The position numbers and the translations under genes are program-made. The notes beneath the pieces are model-generated. The model saw only the letters and a program-made list of their open reading frames with translations, was not told the origin of the DNA and did not search any database. A DNA stretch of 64,000 nucleotides, taken from Otis tarda. Lineage: Eukaryota; Chordata; Aves; Otidiformes; Otididae. Shown piece by piece: positions 12,876 through 24,900 of the stretch. Position 1 is the stretch's first letter. The number at the start of each line of letters is the position of its first letter. The stretch spans positions 24,417,001 to 24,481,000 of the forward strand of contig CM048552.1 in assembly GCA_026413225.1 (NCBI GenBank), in the 5' to 3' direction.

Positions 12876-14900
12876 ATCTAAGAATTCTCTGAAATGCAAT
12901 GATCGAAAGAATTTCACCATGGTAGACGCTTCAGAAAAAAACACTGTTGGGTTGAAAGCTGGCAACAGCTACCATTTTAAAAGTCTGTAAAGGTTTAACC
13001 TGTGTCCATAAGACTCTTATTATCCGTCTACATTTCTTACTGATTACAGAGTGAAAATATTGGATAAATTTTTAAAAAAGAAAGATTTTATTATTTTCTT
13101 TCCCTGATCTGAATTTCATAGCTAGGCAAAGGGAAAAAAAAAAAGTCTTTGCATCTCATCTCCAGTACTCTAGATTCTTGAGACCTTTTATCAATTTGAG
13201 CACTTTCTGCACAGAAACTTGTGAAGATGATCACAGGTAAAAGGGAAGATGCTAACATGAGAGACTGAAATAGAATGATTTAGTGTGGATGGACATGACT
13301 CACGGACAGGGCTTTACCCTCATTGTCTTAATCTACGGACTATCAAGCATACTCACTAATAGTAGACACTCTTTCCCTCAGCTCCACATTATATAACTTA
13401 CTCCCCAAGTAATTAACCTTAAAAAAAGTATTGATGGCTTCTCCCTCCAACAATCGATGTTGTTAGATAGTCTATATATTGTTCTGCTTTCTGGATAAAA
13501 TAGGACAGAAAAGTAGCAATGCAAGTATCAACCACATTTTAGTTTTCCATGCAATATTAATCACCTCTCTTTTTATTACTAATAGTAATAGAAGGGTTCC
13601 TGGTACTTATCCTTCAAACAAGGATAACTTAAACAACAAATCTATTTGGACTATGTGATATGAGCACTGATGCTTACTCTTTAAAACAGAACTCAAACTT
13701 CAGCAAAAGAGAAAGGTTAAAAGGAAAAGTATTATAATTTAAAATATGAAAATAGACAGGAATAGGAATATACACTCAGGAGCCATCGTAAGCTTTCCTA
13801 ATGGACATAAATAAATGCAGAATCAGAATAGTAATTGCAATAAATTCTCAATATTATCATTAAACTTTTCATTCCTTTTTTAATTTTGATTTCAAAATGT
13901 CCAACATTTTGTATTATTACATAGCCTGACGAGCCATATCAGCAACTGAATTCCACAATGAAAGTCCTTCTGTTGATTAGGGGATTTTGATCTGTCTGAA
14001 ATAAAAATCCCAATGACACTACATCAGAGAAATTATGTTCTCTCTGAACTCAGATTTTTACGACAAGGTAATACACATCAAAACCCAGTGAGATGTACGA
14101 AGATAGCATAAAGAAATCATTTTTCTTGCTATAGGAAAAAAGTTGTCTAAACAAGGAAGGAGAACAGAGAGTAAGGTAGCTGAGCACACCATAGTTCAAA
14201 ATGAAAATAGAATGGAAGTTATTTTGGGAAATATACTATTTTTCTTCTTCATTGACTAACTGTTGAATACGAACCCTGAGGAGTGGTAAAAAGGACAGCA
14301 ACAATCTCTTCTTGCTACAACACAATAACATGTTCAGGCTCAGAGCATCACTTATTTGCATAATTAACATGAGATGTCAAAAAAACCAACTCTGCAGGCA
14401 TTGAAGGCCTATTGATTTCTCTATCATAGTTAAAATGTCATAGAATACTAACAAAAAAAAAGGAAGGTATTTTGAAACCTTTCAAATTCTGTAATTTTAC
14501 TTTTTTTTTTCATGTAGAAATATGTTTATTGGTTTTTCCTTTTATAGATTTTGGCTGCAAAAATACCTCTGAATTTCAGTTCCCTCATCTAACAGAGAAA
14601 AATGGGGTTTTTAAAAAATGTGTTACAAATATAAATCTCTGCTTCTGGTTTGTGAGACTGTTTCTAGGCTGATGCATGAATTGGTAGAAAGACTGTCAAA
14701 ACGTGTACAACTCCTTTAGAAGAGAAGCACGCTATGAGTTGTGAAAGCCTGACTGAACCGGAGGCTGTATCAGAATCTGACAGGGTAGAAGCTTCATCCT
14801 AAAGGAAGATCTTACCATAAGAAGTACCTCACTGATTTGAAAGACACAGGACACACGCAGCACTCCCCCTCCCCGTCTCGTAAAACAAACCCAAAACTCA

Positions 14901-14940
14901 ACAAAAAAACAAACAAACAAAAAAAACCCCACAAAACAAC
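14901..14940. repeat. (AAAC)n-type simple repeat
   Basis: ACAAACAAACAAA units are flanked by A-runs and CAAAAC units. Confidence 0.8.
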
Positions 14941-17458
14941 CCAGAAATTATAGAGATTGCAGTAAAATGTTAATTAAATATTTGAGAACAAAGAAACTGG
15001 GGAAACCAAATCTTCAGACACTAACTTCCAGCATCTAACAGAGCAGCAATAGTAAACAGGGAACTATCATAACGGCAAGTTAAAGGTTTTTAAAGCCAGC
15101 AAGAGGGCCTTTGTAGACTGGCAGAATTAGCTAATTATGATGAGGTGCAGATACACCTAACTCTACAAAAAACTACATCTCAGTGAGACAAAAAAACCTC
15201 TGGGAAATATCATTCCTCTGATCCCCTTTGATGTAAATGTTTCAACAAGACAAAAGCCCAGAAGAGCTCTTCCTTCATGCCTATGTAAATACAACAGGCT
15301 CCTCCGTACCAGGCAGGGTGGGTATATGGCTACAAGCTACAAAATCCAAATTTTTTGCAAGTGCCGTTCTTTGTAGCAAGCCAAATACCTAATGAAGCAA
15401 GAGAAATATGATAAAATGTAAGCACAGAGCAACAATTTATGGGAGTTTTTGTGTTTAGAAATCCACTTTTTCTGTTATAAAGCAGGTAGAATGCTGACAG
15501 TGGAAAACCTATGCATGACTCAGTTCTTATCTGTCCATTAAAGGATCAGTGACGTAAAGCAAACACTGCTTAACCTTCTTCTTGGTGATCCATATTTCTT
15601 GCAGAAGTATGCAGAAGGGCAATATGTCTGCTAACTGCTGCCTGCTCCTTCCATACAAAAGCCAGAAGCAATATTCCTCAGTATCCTTTAAGAACACGCA
15701 GTGAATTTATCATATCTGTTTGTAATGCCCGTTGGGACTCTTCAGGAAGAAAGGCGCAGTAAATGTAAGCTCATTATCATCATTAACTCCTTTTATACAC
15801 CAGCTGAGCTCCGAGGAAAAAATGGGAGAAAAATACAAGGAAAAAAAATGTGAAATGTATTTAACATTCTCTTCTTTCCCTCGTAGCCTTTGTTGTGGTT
15901 TTTTTTTTTTTCATTCATGGATACTTTTATTAGATAAAACTTATTATTTATTAGGAAGTCTTAAAATTAGCTTGATCTTTTAACTCTAGGAGATGACACT
16001 CGCACTGCTAAGGAAGAAGAAGAAAATGGCTTGACAATAATAAGGGACATTCAACACAGCAGTGCCTAACTTACTACACTCGTTCTCATAAGCTTAGGAG
16101 CACCTTAACCTTCCCACCATCACACCTCACCTACATGTGTGAGAGGGCGGTATCAGGAAAAGGAAAAGCTTTCTGTTTTGCGTATTTTCTGGGTAACAAT
16201 CATGGCCAGGGCAATGGCACTACACCTTGATCTGAATGGGAAAGGACTTACTAATTCTAGACATTGAAAGGTCACATTTTTAGTCCAAAATAATTTTCTA
16301 AGTTCCTTCCCGGGTAGATGTCTGCAAGTGGCACCTCCAGACAGCAATTTATACCACACGTTGGACATGAATATCAGATAAATGACCTCAGGAAGGCACT
16401 TTTCTATCTCTGGTGACAGAACAGGCAGCCTAGTGAGCACCTTTGCGTAAAGCCTACCTTTCCACCAGGCAGTGAATTTGTGCAGCTGTGTTTTTACATA
16501 TAAACAATAATTAAGAAGTCATATGAAAGGATCCATTCAATGCTACAGCTTGATTCAAGTACGGTGAGAAAAAGTGGTAGTAATCTTGTCTCTTATTGCA
16601 TCTGATAGATTTTTTTTTGTGAGTGGATGCAATGTGTATTTTCTATTACTGTAGATGTCCATGGTTTTCTTTGTTGATCATTAATATAAAAAAAAAGATG
16701 GAGCCCCTGCAAGCACATCCTTATACTTGGGATCTCAAGACTTTAAAAACTGGCCCACAAGAAAGGACTGTTGGATCCACAGTGGTGACTTCAGTCCCTA
16801 GAACGGGGAGCTACGTTAACTTTGACTAAATTTCTGATCTTTACAGCAAATGAGTTACGTTGGGGGGGGGGAAGAGTGCTTCTCAAGCTGCTTTATGAGA
16901 AAAGTTCCAAACTTTTAAAACTGTTGGGAGTATGCTACACTAAAACTCTTAAAGATGGAAACAAGGGTGATAGGGGATCCCTAAGGTTACTTTCAGTGAA
17001 ATATTTATTGTATTATTCTTTGGTGGGCTAAGAAGTCACCTTCAGGTGATCGGAGAAAGAAGGAGGAACAGCTGTGAAGCTTGTCTGACTGTACAAAGCC
17101 AAGAAAAAGAAAACACCCACAAATGTTCAAAACAGGAAAGAAACGTGGACTTGAGAAGCTTCTGCTGCTGTTCAGCTGCGGGGCTGATGCTGCGAACACC
17201 GCCTCCCTCAGCGGCACCCTTGTGCTTCGCGTAGCACCCCCCCGCCCCCTTCCCGGGTTGATAACACCCCTCTCCACCTCCCGCCCCGACGCCGAGCTCC
17301 CCCTGTCACCTCTCACCCTTTGCTCCCACCGCCTGGGAGCTGTGCCAGGCTGCGGAAACCCCCCGTTAGCCCCGGCCGCCGCTCCCTCCCTTCGCCCCGC
17401 TGCCCGCTTCCCTCGGCCCCGGCCGGGCGGCGATCGTCCCCGCGGCGCCGCCGGGCGG

Positions 17459-17475
17459 CGCTTGCGCACTGCGGG
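17459..17475. promoter_or_regulatory. NRF1-like TGCGCA element
   Basis: The stretch contains TGCGCA followed one base late by TGCG, close to but not matching the NRF1 palindrome YGCGCAYGCGCR. It lies in the CpG island about 760 bp before the GPR37 start. It is a weak candidate. Confidence 0.25.
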
Positions 17476-17677
17476 CCGCCGCGCGCTCCTTGCCCGCCTC
17501 TCCGGCGCGGCCCCGGGAGCCGCGGCCGAGCCGAGCCGGGTTGGAGCCGCCGGGAGCAGGAGCGGAGAGCGTCGCAGGCCGCCTCGCTGCTCCCCGCCCA
17601 GCCCCTGCCTGCCCCGCGTCTCTTGGTACCCGCACGGCTCGGCGGGCAGGAGCAGCCCCGAGGGGTCGGTCCCGGTC

Positions 17678-17698
17678 CCGCCCCCGCCCGCCGCCCCG
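17678..17698. promoter_or_regulatory. Clustered GC boxes (Sp1/KLF-type) upstream of GPR37
   Basis: A run of overlapping CCCGCCC/CCGCCCC motifs lies 530-550 bp before the start codon inside the CpG island. Such GC boxes are typical Sp/KLF sites in TATA-less promoters. Binding is inference; the motif is seen directly. Confidence 0.5.
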
Positions 17699-17902
17699 GG
17701 CCGTTGTCGCCGTTCTCCGCCGCGGGGCGAACGCTTCGGGGGCGCGGCGATTAATCCCGGCGAGAGTTCTGCAAAGCTCTTAAACACTCTAAGCCGCCCC
17801 GCAGCAACCTGTTTTCTCCGAGGTTGCTGGAGAGGAGGAATTAGCGGTCATCCGGAGAGGGGAGGTGTTTTCCGCAAGAGACCTTTCCTCACCGGTAACG
17901 CC

Positions 17903-17908
17903 ATGTGA
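17903..17908 (+). other. Minimal start-stop uORF (ATG TGA) in the likely GPR37 leader
   Basis: An ATG is followed at once by TGA. The -3 base is G, giving a fair Kozak context. Start-stop elements can stall ribosomes and lower downstream initiation. Whether this position is inside the transcript depends on the unknown transcription start. Confidence 0.4.
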
Positions 17909-18146
17909 ACGGGCAGCAGGCGGCCGGTGCTGGCGCGGAGGCAGTGGTCCCGGGAAAGGGCGGAGCGCCGGAGGGGGGGTCCTCCCGGCGCTGCACTTGC
18001 TACATTAACTCGGCGCATCGGAGACAGCGGCACAACTTTCCAGGTCTGCCCAGGGAGGCGGCCAGAAGAGCCTCTCCGCCGCCCCCAGCTCCGCGGCGGA
18101 TCCCGGCGAGGTCGGCAGGCAGGCAGACCCCGGGAGCCGGGCGGGG

Positions 18147-18194
18147 ATGCCTCCCCCCACCAGCCTCGCCGAGCGGGGTGGCCGCCGCCTCTGA
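18147..18194 (+). other. Short uORF of 15 codons upstream of GPR37
   Basis: ATG at 18147 has G at -3 and opens a 15-codon frame ending in TGA at 18192-18194, 33 bp before the GPR37 start codon. The peptide begins MPPPTSLAERGG and has no recognisable domain. It would let ribosomes reinitiate close to the main start or fail to do so, so a regulatory role is possible but inferred. Confidence 0.5.
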
Positions 18195-18204
18195 AGGGGA
18201 GCGG

Positions 18205-18564
18205 ATGAACCCCGCCGCTTCCCGGCCATGCAGCCCCTCCGCGCTCCCCTCGCCCTGCTCTGCCAGGTGCTGGGCGCCTGGGCTGCCTGCGCCCTCGCCC
18301 CCTCCGCCGCCGCCGGGCTGCCGGCGCCCCCGCAGCGCACCCGCTCGCCGCCCGCCCCGACGCCCCTGGCCGCGGCTCTCCCCGGGCGCGGAGCCCTCCC
18401 CCGCGGAGCCGACGCGGCGACCGGCGAAGCGGCTGGGCCGGGCGGCGGCTGCGCGCCCCGCGGGGCGGCGGGGTCCGGGCGGCGGCGGGCGCGGAGCAGC
18501 GAGCGCGGAGCTGGCGCTGCAGCGGGGAGGGGGGCGGCGGGCGGCCCCCGCTGGTTGCCCCTGA
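18205..18564 (+). other. Out-of-frame overlapping uORF at the GPR37 start
   Basis: ATG at 18205 lies 23 bp upstream of the main ATG in another frame and stays open into exon 1 until TGA at 18562-18564, 119 codons. Its context is weak (C at -3), so leaky scanning to the main ATG at 18228 (G at -3) is plausible. The long open frame may simply reflect GC-rich, stop-poor sequence. Confidence 0.45.
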
Positions 18565-18914
18565 ACGGCTCGACCGGCGACGAGGGCAGTGCCGGGAGCC
18601 GCGGCAACGCCACCGGGCGCCGCGCCCGCCTCCGCAACCCCTTCTACCCGCTGACCGAGGAGTCGTATGGCGCCTACGCCGTCATGTGTCTCTCCGTGGT
18701 GATCTTCGGCACCGGCATCATGGGCAACATGGCAGTGATGTGCATCGTCTGCCACAACTACTACATGCGGAGCATCTCCAACTCCCTGCTGGCCAACCTG
18801 GCCTTCTGGGACTTCCTCATCGTCTTCTTCTGCCTGCCGCTGGTCATCTTCCAGGAGCTCACCAAGAAGTGGCTCCTAGAAGACTTCTCCTGCAAAATCG
18901 TCCCCTACATCGAG
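18228..18914 (+). other. GPR37: GPR37 coding exon 1: signal peptide, ectodomain, TM1, TM2 and ECL1
   Basis: The first about 135 codons are very GC-rich and encode mostly Ala, Gly, Pro and Arg, with few aromatic residues. From N137 ([12 protein letters not shown]) onward the sequence becomes typical, strongly conserved GPR37. Two basic stretches, R85-R89 (RRRAR) and R131-R134 (RRAR), match the R-x-x-R pattern that furin-type proteases favour. GPR37 ectodomain shedding is known in mammals, but which site is used here is inference. The exon ends after Glu229 with donor GT at 18915-18916. If the intron were retained the frame would stay open to 19319. Confidence 0.94.
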
Positions 18915-21900
18915 GTAATGGCGGTGGATAGGGATGCGCGGGACCGCGCTCGCCCGAGGGGACGCGGGACCCCCGAGCATCCTCCCCTCGCTTCGTCGCC
19001 GGCGGCCGGGGCTGCGTGCGGGACCGGCCCTGCCAGCCTACCCCGCTGCCGGCCCGCGGAGGTCCAGGCGCGGTGCGGGCTTCCCGGGAGCTCCCGGCCC
19101 CGGCCGGGTCCCGCGATGACTGGCGGGGGGGTCCGGCCGCATCAGGGCCGGCAGCACCGGGATTTCTGCAGCCCCAAACCGAACGCGTCCGGATCTGCCT
19201 TCCACTCGCGCGAGTTCTGCCAAACTTTCCCTGCTGCTTGTGATCCTGAAAGGCGAAGAATCCTCTCAGAATTGGATTTCAAGTTTTTTGGTTTAGGGTT
19301 TTTTTTTTTGTTTTCCTAAAGTGAAGTGAATCAGGAAAGTGAGGGTGTGACTGGGGATGGGTTGTAAGAAAGTGATTGTGAAAGGGACCATCAATGGGAT
19401 GTGAGATACTCTTAATCTGTTCTTCAGCCTTCATATCTTGCACCTATTTATTAACTTATCTTTTTTTAAAGAATGACCCTAGCTCCACTTAAATCACAGC
19501 TTCTTGGCTATTGTGCAGAGGCCCTGTCAAAGAAGCTCCCAGCCAACTGGCCGGAGTCCTGCCGGCAGCGTTTTCAGGTTGCTGCTTTATTTATTTACTG
19601 GAACTGAACACTGAAGCTTGGTGGTAGGCTGGTAGCCCTTAATTCTGGCTGGCTCTGCTGTGTTCCCAAAACCTTATGTTCAACATTATTCTGTAACTGA
19701 AAGCTGATGAAATAACTGTTGATTCTCTTGTCCTAAGAATGACATATTAAGAAAAAGAAAAGAAAAAACAAACAAACAAACCCAACTTGTTATTAAGGCA
19801 CAGAATGTCAGTTTTGACAGCACGTTAGTACACAGTAATACATAATTAACTGTCAACCAATATTTTTAAGAAAGTGTTTATAAAGACGTGTGGTGTGCGT
19901 AGCCACTAAATTGCTGTTACTACTTTTGTATGTGATGTACTTTATTACTGGTGGTGTTGGACAAAGGGTGGAGCTGTGCTACGCTTAGATGAATTTGAGG
20001 CCAGTAGTATAGCACTGCACTGGAAAAACTCAGAGTGCACTTAATGGATTTGTATTTAAGAAGACATGAAGGAGTAAATATGCATTTGCTGAGAAACTGA
20101 TAATATCAGGAGTTTTTAGAATTCCTGAATTGGGTCCTGCGGCTCCTGTGTTAACCAATAAAATAAGTAGTACTGTTTCAGGTAAAGTGTAACCATTTCA
20201 ATTACAGTAGCTAGTGTAGTTTAAGTGTTTTCAGGACTTTCTTATTGTGACATTTCACGCTTCCTAACCTTTTTTTTTTTTTTTTTGTGCATCCACATAT
20301 AAAATAGAAATGATTCTTTGTAATGCTGATTCTAATTCAAGACGAGTAATTGAAATTATTTGCATGGCCACGATGCTCTTCAAAATTAGTTGCTTATGGT
20401 GTGCAGCTTTGGGCACTAAAGAGTCTGCCAGACTGAAAGTAGCTGATCTGAAATGTAGTTGACAAAGTTCAAAACTGTAATCCTGAAAAACATTCAGCCG
20501 CTGCTGTCCCCCCTTTATACTTTAATGACACTTTATTTTTTCACTTTAAAGTTCTGTAGATGTCTAGAGTTGAAGTCTTACTCCAGAGCTGTCACCAATC
20601 CAGTCGTGATGGACCAGTAGCACGGTGCCTGTCTTAGGCTTAATTATTACTGGGGTCTAAAAGTAAAACATTCTCCTTATCCCTGAGGAAATTGAATTAA
20701 TTTATATCTAAGGTACAGATCTAAAAAGATACAGGCTTGAAGTTCTGTGTTGCTCCCAGAATTGTATATTTTTCATTCAGTAGTCATTAGATATATATTA
20801 TTCATATATGTCAAGTATACTCAATCACCCTGGGAGCAGTAAGTAAAAGGCTGAATTTCCCACTCCTTTGTAAGTTGTAGCTGTGAGTGGCAGATATTGA
20901 ACATCACTAGTGGACTGTGCCTCTCCAGGGCTTGTCGAGGAGGACACTGTCCTGGAAATCGGGGTTTGACCCTGCTGAGAAGGAGGAGGGAGCTAAAGCA
21001 AAGTTTTGCCACTTTCCAAGTGTTGTTCAAACCTCACAGGTGTTATACAGTGGTGCTGACACCACCAGGAGCAATGCAGATGTGGAGCATGTAGTGAAAT
21101 CTGCACCGTGAGCAGCTGCTGCTCCATGCTCTGTCAAAGATTGTTCGCAGCAGTGCGCTGATCTGACAGCTGAACAAAACTGTCTTCTCCCTTCTTGTAA
21201 CTCACCTGAGCAGGCTCATCCCCTTCTCACGCAATGGGAGAAGGATGAAGTCTTCTCAGCTCCTTGAGAGCAAAGCTGTAAGCAGCTATCTTCAGGAGAG
21301 GCTTCCAGACCTTCATGGAAGCGCTTTCCTGAAGACAGACAAATTGTAAGCTATCGTCTGTGTTTCTGTAAGCACAGCACTTTGTTCCTCTAAGTTTCTT
21401 TGTGTTCCATGCTTTGCATCTCTTTTCTTGCATGCCAGTTCTCCTATGCTGTTTAGGAGCTATGTGTCTCACCCAGAGTTGTAGGTCCAGAAATATCTCA
21501 CTTTAAAGCACTTTAAAGCCCTCTGTCATATCAGCTTGTGCTTTCAGAACTAGGGAACAGGGGATGTCTCATTATCCGGAGTAAGTGATGTGGTGATTAC
21601 AGCATTTCAACATAACTCAAGCATGCTTTTCTGTTGTGTTTGAAGATTTCACGTGATCCCAGTGAGGAACCTTGAGTTTTCCTAGTTTGGCCTCTTGTGG
21701 CCAATTGTTTTTTATTTGTGATGTTTAATGGGTATTGTGCAGAATTTCAACAAAGCATCTGTTGCCAGTGATAACACACATGCACACTGTCTGGGGAAAA
21801 TGTTTTATGGTAGCTTCAAGCACATCTGTATAGGTAAATGTTTAGCTTCCAGCAGTGGAAGATCTCCACAGTATTTAATTTAAAGGACAGTTTTCCTAAT

Positions 21901-24900
21901 AAGTACCAAGTACATTAAGCAGTTGTTTCAGCCATATATTTTATCACTATATTGGTCACTTGAAAAAATATGTCATGGCTATACTTGCATAAGGAATGCT
22001 GTGCACGTGACTGAGGAAGAAACTGAGTAAACTAATTCTTATGTGCTTCTCAAAAGGAATTTAGACGATGAGAGTAAAACTGATAGAGAACAAATCTAGA
22101 AAGACAGATAGTTGGTAGAAGGGCATCTCCACCAAGAACTTCACCTGACCCTGATGATGGCACTGTCCTGGAGGAGCAGTTTTGGATGCACTGAAAGGGA
22201 ATTGAGAAAGGAATTAGAACAACTGGGGAAGCTACGCAGCCCACAAATATGTGTGGAAGTGCGCTTCTCCTTTGCAGTTTGAATCCTCCTCTCAGCAGTT
22301 CTTAAAACTTTACCACTTTTCTGCAGATTGTTCAGAAATCTAGCTTTAGACATGCACGTCTGAAGTGTTTACCTGCACACTGTGTTTATGTTCTCTTCCC
22401 TATGCTTTTCTCAGTATTGCTCAGAATCAGGGGATACAGGGTAGATGACAATACAAAGAAAATGGCTTTTAATTCCTGTTCCAGAAGCCCTGCTAATGAA
22501 AAGCCCTTTTCTTTTTGTTTAAGCACACCCAGTCTTTTCAGCAAAAGGACTAGGGGGAAAAAAAAAAGTACAGAATAACATAGTTCCAGTTCCTCTACTT
22601 ATAGATTTATGCCAGACCTTAATAGAAAGGAGTGTGGATGTAGACAAAATGAGTAGTTTTACTGAGCTTCTGAATGTTTCACAGCTGTTAAATATAACAG
22701 TCCTCTGAAGCAGCATTTTTATTTTTTATTTAAATGCTGGAAGCCAATAGTGAAGAGGTTAAGTAAGTTGTTTAAGGCCCAAAGCAGCTTGCTCAAAATG
22801 ACACGTGGATTGTGTCAACCAGGACTAGAAACTATCTTTTGGGTTTTAAAAGAAAGCTTGCTTGAGTTGTGTGCATTCTGTTCTTGGAGGTTATGCTAGA
22901 AGCTTGGTAAGTCTGATAGAGGTCATTGGAAGAAAGCATCCTTTTCTATGCTGGCAGGTTGAAACAAGCTACTTACAGTGGAGTAAGGATTTAGAACTGG
23001 AGAAGGGTCTAGAGCGAGGGTTTGCAGAGGCTGATCTACTGTCTTGTGCAGCCCAGCGTGGAGCAAGAAGTTGCGGAGGCCAGTGATGGTACTCAGCCCT
23101 GCACTCACTACTGGTAAGCCCCTCTGCCTTTCTTATACTACCCACAAAGAAGAGAAGGACAAAGTTTGTGATGTCCTCACCTGGACCATATCGTGCATGG
23201 CTTGACTCTGGAGCAGGCTCACAGTGGAAGCCCCTGAAATCTAATGCCCGATCTCTGCATGTGCTTTTGACAGTCAATTTGTGGCATCACTCCTGGTGCT
23301 CTGGTGGGTAACTTCCAGCTCAGGAAAGCTATCACAATTAGTACTCTTAGTGGAAAGCATAAAGATTGATTTGGCCTGGAATACGAATTACTGAAGCTGA
23401 CCCTCCAGGGCAATTTCAGGTGAGGCTTTCTCCCCTTTCTCTCTTTTCCTTGGTAGAGGCAAATGAGCGGCACAAAGAATGTGGCCGGTCTCTGCCTATT
23501 CCAAAGCTGTCAGACGAGATCCCTATTTTAAGTTTCACTTCAGGGAAGCAAATACATTTTTTAATGCGAGTTTATAAAAGCTGTATATTCTCAATCTTTT
23601 CTGTGTCTTTTGTTGTGCAGCATCTTCTTTATGTCTCTTCTTTGACTATGGTCAAAGCCAGGCTCCTGAACCTCCAAATGAGTCTCTGGGTTGTAGGCAA
23701 AGATCCTCAGAGAGGTTTGCAGTTTCAAAGCTTCATGCTGAGAATTTTCTAGGGCAATGGCCACATGTGTCCTTTACCTAGCAGAATATCTTCAGCACTT
23801 CTCATGCAATAAATAATTATTTAAAACAGAAGTGTTAATATATCTCTGCACTTTAGGTATTAATGGCCTGATGATAGTAACTGCCATGTTGGCTGTCCTG
23901 TCAATCTTTCTTTCCTCTGCAAACCTTGTCCTCAGGGGCTTCTAAGTTGTCCATAAAAATTTGCTTTTGGCTTAAAATTTGTGTGTGGCATTTCAACATA
24001 GAAAAGAATTTGTGTCAGACTAGGTTTAAAATTGGGTCAGTAATATTTAAGTTACAAGTATGTGGAGAGAAAAAGGCAGCATCTGCTATCCCAGCAGCAT
24101 TGACTCTACTCTGAGCACGGGGATGTCATTTCTCAATATGACAGGAAGAGGCAGATTTTTAGCAGCAGCTCCATGTTGTTAATATTAAGAATTAGTGCAG
24201 GAGTCCCTTGTGTAGCATGATGATAATTTGATCTTCAGTGGAGAATGGTGCTCATTTCTTTATCCAAAAAAAAAAAAAGTTAAAAAAAAAAAATTCACTT
24301 ACATGGTAGATTGCAAACAGGAAAATAAACAAAAATTAAATCTTTTTGTGTTTTCTGTTTATTTTTTTTTTCACAACTCTCTGGATAAGCATGTCATGTA
24401 CTAATGAGTATTTCCAGTGCCTTGATGATCTGGTTCCTTTTGCTTCCAACAGCAAAGAGCAGCCCTTGGAAGGCCTGGCCCTAGTACTCTTTAGCTACTA
24501 AATTACTTCTGCCACAACACAGTAGTGTTTTTTACTGTTTGAGCAACCCTTACCTATTTTAAAGCAGAAAGCCATTAATATTTAGTAACACTTAATGTAA
24601 GAAATATAGAGATATTTATGTATTTTTTATTCTTTTGTAGTAGTGACTTTTTTTTTTTAATTGAACGAACAGAAACGAGAAGTCTGGATAATCTTAAACA
24701 ATTAAATAATTGTTTGCAATAGGATGACCTTTTATTTTACAGCAGTCCAGTCTTACTACTGTACTCTGTACTTTAAGTGTAGAGTAGCACACAAAAAAAC
24801 CCCATGCAGTCTACACTAACTTTATTTATTTATCTTAGGCAAGACTGACAAGTTTGCAAGAGCCACCATGGTATGTTGCATTAACATGCTCTAAGGCTAT

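Larger units (their letters stand above)
11811..17169. other. Intergenic upstream of GPR37, simple repeats only
   Basis: AT-rich sequence with A/C-rich simple repeats at 12819-12875 and 14901-14940 and a ten-base G run at 16862-16871. No gene or interspersed repeat is recognised. Distal GPR37 regulatory elements could be present but cannot be told from sequence alone. Confidence 0.55.
17170..19200. promoter_or_regulatory. GPR37: CpG island covering GPR37 promoter, leader and exon 1
   Basis: Base composition changes abruptly from AT-rich DNA to GC-rich, CpG-dense sequence near 17170 and returns to AT-rich after about 19200. CpG dinucleotides occur many times per 60 bp line here and rarely elsewhere. 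No convincing TATA box is visible near the gene, so a dispersed CpG-island promoter is likely. The transcription start cannot be fixed from sequence alone. Confidence 0.9.

Noticed and set aside
1..17000. POT1 exons, expected upstream of GPR37 from vertebrate synteny
   Set aside because: No translated segment resembles the POT1 OB folds or C-terminus; POT1 probably lies further left.
17005..17787. Minus-strand open frame of 260 codons
   Set aside because: It lies in the CpG island, is Arg/Gly/Pro/Ala-rich and has no domain; GC-rich DNA is short of stop codons, so it is a composition artefact.
17081..17908. Plus-strand open frame of 275 codons before GPR37
   Set aside because: It has low-complexity Pro/Arg/Ala composition, ends just before GPR37 in another frame, and shows no signal peptide or domain.
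18000..18755. Minus-strand open frame of 251 codons opposite GPR37 exon 1
   Set aside because: It is the antisense shadow of GC-rich exon 1 with no recognisable domain.
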